Shown: positions 35,412 to 45,045 of the stretch, one piece after another
Position numbering within the stretch: the stretch's first letter is position 1
Layout: every line of letters starts with the position of its first letter
Assembly (NCBI GenBank): GCA_007115975.1
Contig: SKJJ01000169.1
Coordinates: 1 to 50,557, forward strand
Reading direction: 5' to 3'
DNA length: 50,557 nucleotides
DNA from: Chitinispirillum sp.
GTDB taxonomy: Bacteria; Fibrobacterota; Chitinivibrionia; Chitinivibrionales; Chitinispirillaceae
Translations under genes and position numbers: made by a program
Notes under the pieces: model-generated
Database searches by the model: none
What the model saw: the letters and a program-made list of their open reading frames with translations, nothing else
Told to the model about the DNA's origin: nothing

Positions 35412-37749
35412 GGGCCGATTTGCAGCTCTCTGGATATCGCTGCTGCTACTGCTCTCTGTGTACAGTATCGTAATTGTAAAGGGTCAATTGCATATCGAGA
35501 CAAACATTCTCTCTATGCTCCCCGATGGTGATCCTGATCATAATTTCATTAACGATGCCTACTCCCACTACATCGGCAATCTTTCCCAAAACGTCGTTTT
35601 CGTCGTCACTCACCCCGACAATGACAGCGCAGTACAGATCGCTTCTTCTATTCTAACCCTTGTCAGAGAAACTCCCCTGTTTTCTACACCAAAGGAGACT
35701 GACTGGTACGACTTCTATTTTGATTACCGGTATGCAATGCTTTCTCCCGAACTCAAGGCTGCCCTGGCCCATGAGGACGATTTTTTCAACCAATTCAAGA
35801 AATACCAGTACCAAAAAATCATGAGTCCGGTGTCTGGCTTCTATGGTAAAGTGCTGCACCGTGACCCCCTTATGCTATTTCCAGACATTGTCGGCTCTTT
35901 CACTTCAGGATTCGAGGAACTGGATTACCATGATGGCAAGGTTATTTTCAACTCTCCTGAAGAGACAACCGTTCTTGTTACCGTACAGATAAACGGCAAC
36001 AGTTTTGAGGAGCAGACCCAAGAGAAATTCAGCGCCTTTTTGGAACAGAACAGCTATCTTTTCTCCCATCAGGCTGAGCATATACAGTATACGGGTGTAA
36101 TCGCCTATGCCCGTGAGTATCTCCAGCGCGCAAAGTTTGAGAGCAAACTTATCGGCGTTCTGTCATCGGTTGCAGTGTTGATTCTTCTCATTTCTGTGTT
36201 CAGGCGTTTTAAAACCATGCTTTTTGGTGCTGTTCCCATTTTGTGCGGTTTGCTTTTTGGCCTGATCACAACATTCTTTCTGTTTGATAAAATTCATATT
36301 GTCTCGTTAACAATGGGCATCTGTCTTATAGGTATTTGTGTTGACTACTCATTTCACTACCTCTCAGAGTTCTCATTCAGTAACACAAAGACCTGGGATT
36401 CAACAGACGGACTTTTCAGCATCCTGCCCGGAATAACCCTCGGTGCATTTACGAGCATTATCGGCTATGCGGTATTTCTCGTTGTTCCCTTTGAGGGGCT
36501 CAAACAGACTGCTCTGTTTACCATATCCGGTCTGATTGGAGCCTATTTCACCGTTGTTCTGCTCTTTCCCTGGTGCTTTTCAAAAAGAGGGAAACCGGTC
36601 ACATCAAGTTACCTTTTTCTTACAATGCTCATTGACCGATATCTGAGATCTTTCAATTCCCGAACTTTTAAAACCATTGTAACTCTCGCCTCCGTTGTGG
36701 TTCTTGCACTGGGATTAAGCCGGATCTCTTTTTTCGATGGTTTGGAGATCTTTGAGATGAAAACCCAAGAACTGGACAGTGTTCAGCAACGGGTCGCATC
36801 TGTTACTGAAAACCGTTACGGTGCAAAACTGCTGCTCATACGGGCAGACAAAACAGAAGAACTCCTGTTGGCTGTAGAAAGAGCCGATAAAAAGTTACAA
36901 CAGATGAAAAGCAGAGGTGAGATTTCAGGCTTTCAGACTGTTACCCGGTATGTACCAAGCCTGAAAACCCAAAAGGAGAACATCGCCCTTCTCCAGGACA
37001 GATTTCAAACCCATAAAGACAGTATTGAACAGTTTCTTTTCACCATCGGTTTTCAACAGATCCACATCGACTCCCTTTTCAGCCATATCAGTGATTCCAA
37101 CGAACATTTTATCGCCATCGATAACTGGGCACAATCATCTGTTTCAAATCAGTTTCGTCAACTCTGGATCGGTGAACTCGACGGAGTGCACTACTCCGTT
37201 GCCGAGGTTACCCTTAACAACGATACCACCTCACTAAAAGCTCTCACTTCGGATGATACTATTTTTCTGATCAATAACCGGGAGGAATTCTCCGCCACGC
37301 TCAGAAAATTGCGGCAAAACCTTATGTACCTTATACCCCTGTTTTATCTGCTGATTTTTATTATTTTAGTGGTACGATACAGACTTAAGAGAAGTTTGGG
37401 CATTATTGTTCCTCCGTTAGCATCGTGCCTTCTTACTGTTGCCCTATTGTCACTTTTTTCTTTTGAGATAACACTTATGCACATTCTTGGCCTGACACTG
37501 ATTCTTGGGGTGGGTATCGATTACACGATATTTTTGACCGAATCCAAGGGAGACATCTTGATAACCGGCATTTCCATTGTAATGTCGGGACTTACAACCA
37601 TTTTTTCATTCGGGCTTCTTGTTGTAAGCAGGACTCCTGCACTCAATGCATTTGGCATCACAATTATCATTGGTATAATGCTCTCCCTTGTTTTTTGTCC
37701 CCTAGCTGCAAACAGAACTGTTTTGCCGGGAGATAACAATGAGCTATAA
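35380..37749 (+). CDS. MMPL/RND-superfamily exporter
   Basis: About 789 residues from the ATG at 35380; an in-frame TTG is at 35344. It has two similar halves, each with one helix, a periplasmic domain and a block of five helices (first block about 260-415, second about 640-785), as in MMPL transporters. Conserved-type segments are GICLIGICVDYSFHYL and LILGVGIDYTIFLTES, where the Gly-x-DY motif recalls the proton-relay Asp. It likely exports the polyene lipid from the inner membrane to the LolA-like carrier. It overlaps the following ketosynthase gene by 11 bp. Confidence 0.9.
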   Translation: MSSGKFFRNNRGRFAALWISLLLLLSVYSIVIVKGQLHIETNILSMLPDGDPDHNFINDAYSHYIGNLSQNVVFVVTHPDNDSAVQIASSILTLVRETPLFSTPKETDWYDFYFDYRYAMLSPELKAALAHEDDFFNQFKKYQYQKIMSPVSGFYGKVLHRDPLMLFPDIVGSFTSGFEELDYHDGKVIFNSPEETTVLVTVQINGNSFEEQTQEKFSAFLEQNSYLFSHQAEHIQYTGVIAYAREYLQRAKFESKLIGVLSSVAVLILLISVFRRFKTMLFGAVPILCGLLFGLITTFFLFDKIHIVSLTMGICLIGICVDYSFHYLSEFSFSNTKTWDSTDGLFSILPGITLGAFTSIIGYAVFLVVPFEGLKQTALFTISGLIGAYFTVVLLFPWCFSKRGKPVTSSYLFLTMLIDRYLRSFNSRTFKTIVTLASVVVLALGLSRISFFDGLEIFEMKTQELDSVQQRVASVTENRYGAKLLLIRADKTEELLLAVERADKKLQQMKSRGEISGFQTVTRYVPSLKTQKENIALLQDRFQTHKDSIEQFLFTIGFQQIHIDSLFSHISDSNEHFIAIDNWAQSSVSNQFRQLWIGELDGVHYSVAEVTLNNDTTSLKALTSDDTIFLINNREEFSATLRKLRQNLMYLIPLFYLLIFIILVVRYRLKRSLGIIVPPLASCLLTVALLSLFSFEITLMHILGLTLILGVGIDYTIFLTESKGDILITGISIVMSGLTTIFSFGLLVVSRTPALNAFGITIIIGIMLSLVFCPLAANRTVLPGDNNEL

Positions 37750-38920
37750 AATTGACCGTTACTGTATTGCCTGTACTCTTGGAACTGAACATCAGCAGAT
37801 TTACAATAATCTGATAAACCCCGAAAAGACCTTTTTGACAAGGTCTTCAGATTACCTTCCTGAGCGCAGCGTCTATGTGGGTAGTGTTGGTATGAGCTCT
37901 TGTGTAGAACAGAAGTGGGAAAACGAGATTCACACCAATAACGACATTTTCCCCTTCTTTGTCTTTAAAACACTCAACCAAAGAGTTTCACAGTTAAAAA
38001 AGCAGTACGGCTGCAGCAGGATTGGAATCGTAACCGGCACCAGCACTGCCGGAATCTACAACCTTGAAAATGCACTTTTATACCTTTATAAGTTCGGCCT
38101 GCTGCCTGAGGATTTCCGATACAGCGATTCGGAGATGACCTCAATTGCAAACATACTGAAAGTGCTCTTCGGTGTCACCGGACCTTCATACAACATATCA
38201 ACCGCCTGCACGTCCGGTATAAAGGCAATTGCCTCTGCAGGTTCGCTCCTTGACACAGGTATATGTGATGCGGTGATCACCGGTGGAATAGATACACTCT
38301 GCAAATTGACCGTTCAGGGATTCGACTCACTTGATCTTATCTCAGGGGATATTGCAAATCCCCTGAGTGCCAATCGCGACGGAATAAATATTGCAGAGGG
38401 TGCTGCTGTCTGTATATTGACCAGAGAAGAGGGGGGCATTCATATCAAAGGGATCGGGGAGTCCTGCGATGCCTACCACGTCTCTTCACCGCACCCCGAT
38501 GGTGAAGGTACCGCTGCAGCAATGAACATGGCACTAAAAAAGGCAGGCCTGTCTAAAGGTGATATCAGTTATATCCAGCTCCACGGAACAGGCACCCGGT
38601 TTAATGATGTCTCTGAAGCCAAAGCGATCCATTCTCTTTTTGGATCAACTACCCCCTGTAGTTCGGTTAAACCCCTTGTTGGGCATACACTTGGAACAAG
38701 CGGCTCACTGGGAGCTTTGCTCTGTGCACTGCTTTTGGAGCAGCAACAGACGGTTTTGCCTCCCCACATCTGGGACGGACAAAAAGATAGTAGTATCCCC
38801 GACATAAATGTCATCAGTAAGCCGCTGTTTCTTGACTCTCAGGCAAAACCCAATTTCATGGTCAACAATCTGGCTTTTGGGGGAAACAACTGCTCCATCA
38901 TTGTTGGAAGGGCTGATTAA
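37739..38920 (+). CDS. Beta-ketoacyl-ACP synthase, complete catalytic triad
   Basis: A 393-residue condensing enzyme with the Cys-His-His triad C157 (ISTACTSG), H282 (LHGTGTRFND) and H316 (KPLVGHTLGTSG). It is FabF-like in length. It elongates ACP-bound chains with malonyl units. Within the cluster it is paired with the ketoreductase directly downstream, as in the tail of the E. coli aryl-polyene locus. Confidence 0.92.
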   Translation: MSYKIDRYCIACTLGTEHQQIYNNLINPEKTFLTRSSDYLPERSVYVGSVGMSSCVEQKWENEIHTNNDIFPFFVFKTLNQRVSQLKKQYGCSRIGIVTGTSTAGIYNLENALLYLYKFGLLPEDFRYSDSEMTSIANILKVLFGVTGPSYNISTACTSGIKAIASAGSLLDTGICDAVITGGIDTLCKLTVQGFDSLDLISGDIANPLSANRDGINIAEGAAVCILTREEGGIHIKGIGESCDAYHVSSPHPDGEGTAAAMNMALKKAGLSKGDISYIQLHGTGTRFNDVSEAKAIHSLFGSTTPCSSVKPLVGHTLGTSGSLGALLCALLLEQQQTVLPPHIWDGQKDSSIPDINVISKPLFLDSQAKPNFMVNNLAFGGNNCSIIVGRAD

Positions 38921-38921
38921 A

Positions 38922-39650
38922 ATGAACAGAAGAGTTCTTGTTACCGGCGGCAATAAAGGAATCGGCAGAGCGATTTCAATCTATCTCTCTGAACAGGATT
39001 TTGAAGTGATTGTCAACTATAAAAGTGATGACGTGAGTGCCCGGGAGACCCTTGAGACCATCAAAAGTAACGACAACAGTGCCTCTCTGCTTAAGTTCGA
39101 TGTGAGTAACAGGGATGAGTGTGCAGATATTCTCACCAATGACATGAGAAAAAAGGGCGCCTACTATGGAGTGGTGCTCAATGCAGGTGTCAAAGCCGAC
39201 CGCCCCTTTCCCGATATGGACAGCTCGCATTGGGACACGGTCATAAACACCGATCTCAACAGCTTTTACAATGTAATCAGACCAGTAGTTATGCCCATGA
39301 TCCGCCTGAAAACCGGCGGCAGAATCGTTACTATCACATCAATCAGTGCCCTTACCGGAAACAGGGGGCAGGTAAATTACAGCGCGGCAAAGGCGGGCCT
39401 TGTCGGCGCAACAAAATCGCTGGCCCTTGAACTGGCGAAAAGAAAAATTACCGTAAACTCAGTTGCTCCCGGGATAATTGAAACAGAGATGTCACAGGAC
39501 ATCGATCCCGAATTTACCAAAAACGTTGTTCCCATGAGACGACCGGGCAAGCCCCATGAGGTGGCGTCCCTTGTACGATATCTGTTTTCAGAGGAATCCT
39601 CCTACATCACCGGTGAGGTTATATCGGTTAATGGTGGAATGTTTAGCTGA
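38922..39650 (+). CDS. 3-oxoacyl-ACP reductase (FabG-like SDR)
   Basis: 242 residues from the ATG at 38922, one base after the ketosynthase stop; the frame is open 38 codons further upstream inside that gene. The SDR cofactor motif TGGNKGIG is at about 8-15. The catalytic set is S140, Y153 and K157 (VNYSAAK). The C-terminal NGGMFS is typical. It reduces beta-ketoacyl-ACP with NADPH. The last gene before the 224-bp gap that splits the cluster. Confidence 0.93.
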   Translation: MNRRVLVTGGNKGIGRAISIYLSEQDFEVIVNYKSDDVSARETLETIKSNDNSASLLKFDVSNRDECADILTNDMRKKGAYYGVVLNAGVKADRPFPDMDSSHWDTVINTDLNSFYNVIRPVVMPMIRLKTGGRIVTITSISALTGNRGQVNYSAAKAGLVGATKSLALELAKRKITVNSVAPGIIETEMSQDIDPEFTKNVVPMRRPGKPHEVASLVRYLFSEESSYITGEVISVNGGMFS

Positions 39651-39720
39651 AAAATGATATGATCTCAATTGCATCAAAAGATTAGAATTTGTAACTGATA
39701 TTATATAATTTAAATAGTTT

Positions 39721-39733
39721 CTGTTCAGAACAG
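39721..39733. other. Small palindrome downstream of the first half-cluster
   Basis: CTGTTC-A-GAACAG, a perfect 6-bp palindrome about 70 bp after the reductase stop. It could be an operator half-site pair (dyad for a homodimeric regulator) or part of the following structured element. No T run follows. Confidence 0.35.
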
Positions 39734-39747
39734 ATATCGAAGAGAAA

Positions 39748-39821
39748 GTCGGCCCTTGCTGTGAAGGCAGGAATTTATACGTCCACTGGAAAAAACCCGG
39801 GTATGATCAAAGCAGGCCGAC
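39748..39821 (+). promoter_or_regulatory. Structured leader candidate upstream of the radical SAM-ketosynthase gene
   Basis: A 74-bp element closed by perfect 7-bp arms GTCGGCC (39748-39754) and GGCCGAC (39815-39821). The interior has CCTT-GCTGTG-AAGG and a CCCGGG palindrome. It ends 53 bp before the ATG of a gene for a B12-type radical SAM protein. The closing stem and AAAGCAGGCCGAC loosely recall the end of cobalamin riboswitches, but the conserved B12-box and core are missing. I class it only as a possible regulatory RNA or terminator. Confidence 0.4.
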
Positions 39822-39874
39822 ATTAAGAGATAAGAGCTATTTCACTATTTACAACAAAAAGTCACGAAAAAGCC

Positions 39875-42800
39875 ATGAAAATCGCACTCGTTTACCCAAG
39901 ATTTGAAAAGTTTCTGACCAATAATCCCGAACTGGACAGTGGTCTTGTTAAATATTTCCTTGGTGACTTTACAACTCCCCCATCGCTGGGCATACCCATT
40001 CTTGCTGCACTGACCCCCGCAGATGTTCAGGTCGACTTCATTGACGATAACAGCGGGGATGAGGTCGACTACTCTGTGCAATACGACCTGGTGGGAATAA
40101 ACTGTTTTACTCCCCAGGCCACCCGGGCTTTTGAGATCGCCGACGGATTCCGGCAACAGGGCAACAAGGTTATCATGGGGGGATTTTTTCCCTCATTTAT
40201 GGTCGAAGAGTGCCTCAAACATTGCGATTCTGTCAATGTGGGTGAAGCAGAACCTACCTGGAGAACCATTTTAGAGGATGTTAAGAACAATCAGTTAAAA
40301 AAGGTCTATAAGGGAGGCTGTAAGTCTGACCCGTCCAGTTGGGTCATCCCCAAACGTGATATTTTCTATCATAAAAGGAGCTACGAATGGGAGGAAGATC
40401 TCATTCAGCTTTCAAGAGGGTGCAAGTACAACTGCGCTATGTGTGCTATTCCGGCCCACATGGGATTCAAGATGCGTTTCAAACCTATAGACATGGTCGT
40501 TGATGAGTTGAAAACGCTCAAATACGAAAACGTTTACCTGGCTGATGACTCTCTTTTCTTTACACAAAGCAAAATAGAGGAGTACGCAAGGGAGCTGTTC
40601 AAAAAAGTAAAACCTCTCAACAAGAAATTTTTCGTCTCTTCAACAGTGGCTCTCAACTGTGATCCGGATTTTTTGACACTTGCAGCTGATGCCGGTGTAA
40701 AGAATTTCTACTGCACCATGAATGTGGATCCATTCTCCATCAGAGCCCTTCAGGGTGACAAAACAGAGCAACAGAAAATCATCGATCTGGTGAAGATGCT
40801 CGAGGACCGCGATATCCGCTTTTTTGGAAGTTGTGCGATTGGAAGGGACTGGGATGATGAATCTATCGCCGACAGAATCCTTGACCTCTACCACAGAGCC
40901 GGTATCCAGACCTCTGAATTTTTCATCTTTACCCCCTACCCCGGCTCCGTCCACTGGAACCGGTTACTGAAACAAAAGAGAATCATCGATACAACATGGA
41001 AGAGGTACAACGGAGCCCATGTGGTATTTAAGCCTCAGGGCATGAGTCCGGACCAGCTGTACGGGCAGTTTATAAAAGTGTGGAACGAATTTTTCAAAAG
41101 TCAAAAAGACCAGAATTTAAGCAGCCTTGAGCCCTCGACCTATGAAAACGGGATTAAGGTTGTAGGCAAGCCTTTAAAGGAGCGTGGTGTCAAGGGCGAA
41201 TCTGCCGTTACCGGCATGGGAATCATTTCACCGATCGGCAATACAAAGGACGAGTTGCTGGATGCTTTACGACGTTCAAAATCCGGTATCGATACGATTA
41301 AAAAAATTGACATGACCCATTTCAAACTGAATCACGGCGGTGAGATAAAAGAGTTTGATCCTGATCAGTTTTTCTCAAAGCAGGAGCAGCATCTCTACAG
41401 TGACAGGTACCTTCAGTACGCAATCGTATCGATGAAAAAGGCTATCGAGGATGCGGGGCTGGAGATTAGTGACCTGCAGGATGAAACGGTTGGTATCGTG
41501 TTATCCACCTGTAATGGCGGCCTTTTAACAGGTGAAGAGCTTTATAAGTGGAAACACGGAAAGAGTGATAACCGTTATAATGAAAAAATGAATACGCAGG
41601 CCCAATATTACGGTTTTGGCCGGGCCATAAGCTCCTATTTCGGGCTTAACTGCGAGGTATGGATAGTTACAACAGCATGTTCATCATCAACTGGGGCAAT
41701 TGGCCTTGCCAAAACTCTGATTGATAGAGGATATTGCAAGACGGTTATTGTCGGTGGGTCTGATGCCATGGTGCTCTCCAACATTGCCGGCTTTGATGCC
41801 CTCGGAGGAACATCATCAGAACCGGTTGCTCCTTTTTCGCTTCCAATCGGTCTCAATGTCGGTGAAGCAAGCTGCTTTTGGGTCGTGGAGGAGATGGAAA
41901 AGGCAATACTCAGAAAAGTAAAATGCTACGCCAGAATTGCCGGCCACTCCACCACCCTTGATGCTCACCACCCGACAGCTCCTGAACCCGGAGGTGACGG
42001 AATATTCAGGGCCCTTAAGAATGCACTCCAAGACTCAGGGTATGAAATTGACGATCTTAAGTGTATCAATGCTCATGGCACCGGCACCGAGGCAAATGAC
42101 AAAGCTGAGAGCAGAGGGATCATGAGGTTTATCGGGGAGAGAAACATTCCCGCTATTTCTTTGAAATCATTTTTTGGCCACTGCATGGGAACTACCGGAA
42201 TTCTGGAAGCGACCTGTAACATTCTGGCTATGAACGAAGGGTTTATTCCCCCTACCATTAACTTCACCCAAAAACGGCCCGGCTGCGATCTTGATTACAA
42301 CTCGAATGTTAAAAAAACGGCCGACTACGACTTCTTTATATCCGGCAACTCTGCATTCGGCGGCAATTATGCTGCTGCTGTTTTGAGCAGATGGGACAAA
42401 CCAATTGTTAAACGGGAACAGAAAAACGACCGGGTTGTAATTACAGGAGCAGGACTTATTTCATCGCTGGGTAACAACATTGAAACCACTGTCAAGGCCC
42501 TGAGTGATGGCAAGAGGGGTTTCAGTAGTGATGAAACGGTATGCAGATCAGACCTCACCTCAACACTTGGTGGTTTTGTGCCGCCATTCAGTGCAAAGGA
42601 TATAAACAGACGTCTTGATTTCAGAAAACTTTCAAACAAGATCAGTAAAATGGCCAGTGCTGCTGCCTACATGGCAATCGAACAGGCCGGATTAAAACCC
42701 AACAGGAAAAACGCAGAAGATTTCGGTGTGGTTGTCGGCGTCTGTAACGGACCACCGGAGATCGATCACATGGATAAAGTGTTCTCATCTCAAAACTATG

Positions 42801-43615
42801 CTGCTGATACAACCAGCTTTTCCAATATCACCGCAAACTCCATTGCCGGATGGGTTGCCAACCTGTTGTGCCTTAAAGGGGTAAACACAACCCTATCACC
42901 GGGCCCCCATTCAGCTTTACAGGCTGCAGCCTACGCCTTCGATGCTATCACACTGGGAAGAGTAAAACAGATGGTGGTGGGTGGCACCGATGAAATTGAC
43001 CGGCAGACCTATTTCAACTATGACCTTATCGACTACCTCTACAGTGGCGAGCAGGAGCAGCATTACCGCTACCGGCAGGAAGAGAGCAGGAAAAAAGTTC
43101 TCGGTGAAGGATCTGCAATGCTTGTAATGGAGAGCCTTGAGCAAGCCCAAAGCAGGGCAGCGGATATTCTTGGTGAAGTAAAAGGGTACGCAATGAACTG
43201 TGACTGCGATCCCTTTGGCAGCCAGTGCATGAGCCCGGATCAACTTCACAAAGCTATGGATAAGGCTCTTTTACGCTCAGGAATTACCAAAGAGCAGATC
43301 GACCTTGTCGTGTGGGCCCCACAGGGAAACAGCCAGGACGATAAAGTTCTTGACGTGTACAATCAGCATTTCAAACCGCGAAAAGTCCCCGTTGTGACCA
43401 ACACGTTTAACACCGGTTATATTGAAAGCTGCTCAGTGTTATCTTCCCTTGGTTGTGTGCTCTATTGCCTGCACAAAAAAATGCCGCTGTGGAGGCAGAT
43501 TACCGGAATAGAGTGTATCGATTCTCAGGAATCATCATCACGTGTGAAAAGAATCCTTGTGCTGTCTTCAACCGATTTAGGGTACAATTACTCACTCGTT
43601 GTTGAAATTATATAA
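39875..43615 (+). CDS. Fusion: B12-type radical SAM - ketosynthase - inactive ketosynthase (CLF-like)
   Basis: A single 1246-residue frame. Residues about 1-140 look like a B12-binding Rossmann domain (MGGFFPSF, VGEAEPTW), though DxHxxG is absent. About 175-380 is a radical SAM core with C183-X3-C187-X2-C190. About 443-840 is a ketosynthase with a full triad, C602 (TTACSSS), H734 (NAHGTGTEANDK) and H769 (FFGHCMGTTG). About 852-1246 is a second ketosynthase fold in which Cys is replaced by Ser (TTLSPGPH) and both His positions are lost, like a chain-length factor. No in-frame ATG, GTG or TTG occurs between codons 403 and 447, so separate internal translation of the ketosynthase part is unlikely. 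It probably couples chain elongation to radical methylation or another C-H modification. Confidence 0.88.
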   Translation: MKIALVYPRFEKFLTNNPELDSGLVKYFLGDFTTPPSLGIPILAALTPADVQVDFIDDNSGDEVDYSVQYDLVGINCFTPQATRAFEIADGFRQQGNKVIMGGFFPSFMVEECLKHCDSVNVGEAEPTWRTILEDVKNNQLKKVYKGGCKSDPSSWVIPKRDIFYHKRSYEWEEDLIQLSRGCKYNCAMCAIPAHMGFKMRFKPIDMVVDELKTLKYENVYLADDSLFFTQSKIEEYARELFKKVKPLNKKFFVSSTVALNCDPDFLTLAADAGVKNFYCTMNVDPFSIRALQGDKTEQQKIIDLVKMLEDRDIRFFGSCAIGRDWDDESIADRILDLYHRAGIQTSEFFIFTPYPGSVHWNRLLKQKRIIDTTWKRYNGAHVVFKPQGMSPDQLYGQFIKVWNEFFKSQKDQNLSSLEPSTYENGIKVVGKPLKERGVKGESAVTGMGIISPIGNTKDELLDALRRSKSGIDTIKKIDMTHFKLNHGGEIKEFDPDQFFSKQEQHLYSDRYLQYAIVSMKKAIEDAGLEISDLQDETVGIVLSTCNGGLLTGEELYKWKHGKSDNRYNEKMNTQAQYYGFGRAISSYFGLNCEVWIVTTACSSSTGAIGLAKTLIDRGYCKTVIVGGSDAMVLSNIAGFDALGGTSSEPVAPFSLPIGLNVGEASCFWVVEEMEKAILRKVKCYARIAGHSTTLDAHHPTAPEPGGDGIFRALKNALQDSGYEIDDLKCINAHGTGTEANDKAESRGIMRFIGERNIPAISLKSFFGHCMGTTGILEATCNILAMNEGFIPPTINFTQKRPGCDLDYNSNVKKTADYDFFISGNSAFGGNYAAAVLSRWDKPIVKREQKNDRVVITGAGLISSLGNNIETTVKALSDGKRGFSSDETVCRSDLTSTLGGFVPPFSAKDINRRLDFRKLSNKISKMASAAAYMAIEQAGLKPNRKNAEDFGVVVGVCNGPPEIDHMDKVFSSQNYAADTTSFSNITANSIAGWVANLLCLKGVNTTLSPGPHSALQAAAYAFDAITLGRVKQMVVGGTDEIDRQTYFNYDLIDYLYSGEQEQHYRYRQEESRKKVLGEGSAMLVMESLEQAQSRAADILGEVKGYAMNCDCDPFGSQCMSPDQLHKAMDKALLRSGITKEQIDLVVWAPQGNSQDDKVLDVYNQHFKPRKVPVVTNTFNTGYIESCSVLSSLGCVLYCLHKKMPLWRQITGIECIDSQESSSRVKRILVLSSTDLGYNYSLVVEII

Positions 43616-43646
43616 CTATTGTATATATTACTAAGGAGTTTTTTCA

Positions 43647-43934
43647 ATGAAGGCTCAAAGAGAAACAGTTATTGAAGAGCGGAAGGCCATCCTCCTGAAA
43701 CTTAAGGAAGAGATGATAAAGAAGCTGGACCTTCCCTATAAACCAGATGACATTCATGAGGACATCTCTATTCTTGGGGCAGGAATGGGCCTTGATTCCC
43801 TTGATGCCATAGAGATTGTCATGATTGTCGAAAGCTGCTTTAATGTAAAGATTGAGGATGGAAATACTGCTCCGTTCAGATCGCTTAATACAATTGCAGA
43901 CTACGTTATCCAGCAGAAGGGAATGGCAAAATGA
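43647..43934 (+). CDS. Acyl carrier protein (second)
   Basis: A 95-residue ACP after AAGGAG (spacing about 9 nt). The phosphopantetheine site is Ser51 in GMGLDSLDAIEIV. It is the natural partner of the ketosynthase fusion directly upstream (31 bp) and overlaps the GcvT-like gene by 4 bp. Confidence 0.95.
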   Translation: MKAQRETVIEERKAILLKLKEEMIKKLDLPYKPDDIHEDISILGAGMGLDSLDAIEIVMIVESCFNVKIEDGNTAPFRSLNTIADYVIQQKGMAK

Positions 43935-45037
43935 GAGAGTTGTTTCTTAAAGATAAATTTGTTGAGCTTGGTTTCTCGTTCACTGAAAGATATGGTGTCT
44001 CTGTTGGGGCTAAATCTGCCCGTGAAAATGATGAGTATAACGCAATCAGAAACAATGTCGGGCTTACCGATTTCACTTATATGCAGAAATTCTCGATTCC
44101 CGAAGAGACCGGAATTGATTATCTCAATGAAATTTTTGCAAGCGATATCGAAAGCCTTCGCTTTGGAAAAGTACAGCACACGTTTCTGGCAAATGATCAG
44201 GGGCAGATCATAGCAGATTGCTATATAGTCAATAATGATGACGAATTTTTGATCCTGTGTGAATCACTGGTTCACGATTCTGAACTAAAAAAAATCCTCT
44301 TCGAAGACAACAGAGGGAGTGACTTCGGACTAAAAGATCTCACTGAAGATCACATAATACTAAGCATAGACGGGTATAACTCCTGGAAAGTGATGAAAGA
44401 GCTATTTGGTGTCAGTATTCTTGGCTTACCCTATCTTTCCATTGAAGAGTTTGAATTTGATAATCAAAAGGTGTTTGTACTGCGAGTGGGAAAAACAGGT
44501 GAATTCGGTTACTATATACTTGCTCAAAACGGTGTAGCTGAAAGTCTTTTCAATGCACTCTCAGAAAAAATGGCCGCTCACAATGGTGCGATCTGCGGAC
44601 TGGATGTCCACAACACCCTTCGCCTCGATGGCAGATTTTTCAACATTTTTGCCGAAGGTAAAGAGGTTAAAAACCCCCTCTACCTTGGTCTTCAGTGGAT
44701 GATAGACCTTGAAAACATGCGTTTTATCGGCAGTGATACGATTTCAAAACAGAGAGATGCCGGCGTAGATAAAAAGGTTATTGGTATAACGCTGGACAAA
44801 AGTATCGACGGGGTCAGGGTGGGGGGCAAAATAGTTGATGAGGAAAAAGAGATCGGAAATATCGTTGCCACTGCGTTCTCCCCTGTTCTCGATAAACATA
44901 TCGCCCTTGCACTGCTGCCGTTTGAAATGGCGTATGCCGGATTGACATACTACTATGAAAAACCTCTCGGTGATCAGATAAATACGGTCTCCATGCCGCC
45001 GTTTTCTCCTAAAAGCCTCCAAATTAAACTTGATTAA
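43931..45037 (+). CDS. GcvT-like (aminomethyltransferase/YgfZ fold) protein
   Basis: A 368-residue protein. Its opening (ELGFSFTERYGVSVGAKSARENDEYNAIRNNVGLTDFT) and the G-EFGYYIL and LRLDGRFFN segments match the glycine-cleavage T/folate-binding YgfZ family. The glycine cleavage partners (gcvH, gcvP) are absent and it is translationally coupled to an ACP. It may therefore be a tetrahydrofolate-dependent demethylase or one-carbon transferase acting on the cluster product, or feed methyl groups to the radical SAM module. Function inferred only from fold and context. Confidence 0.8.
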   Translation: MRELFLKDKFVELGFSFTERYGVSVGAKSARENDEYNAIRNNVGLTDFTYMQKFSIPEETGIDYLNEIFASDIESLRFGKVQHTFLANDQGQIIADCYIVNNDDEFLILCESLVHDSELKKILFEDNRGSDFGLKDLTEDHIILSIDGYNSWKVMKELFGVSILGLPYLSIEEFEFDNQKVFVLRVGKTGEFGYYILAQNGVAESLFNALSEKMAAHNGAICGLDVHNTLRLDGRFFNIFAEGKEVKNPLYLGLQWMIDLENMRFIGSDTISKQRDAGVDKKVIGITLDKSIDGVRVGGKIVDEEKEIGNIVATAFSPVLDKHIALALLPFEMAYAGLTYYYEKPLGDQINTVSMPPFSPKSLQIKLD

Positions 45038-45045
45038 AGGACTGT

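Noticed and set aside
39748-39821. Cobalamin riboswitch
   Set aside because: Arms and a partial AAAGCAGG word fit loosely, but the conserved core and the B12-box words are missing; kept only as an unassigned structured leader.
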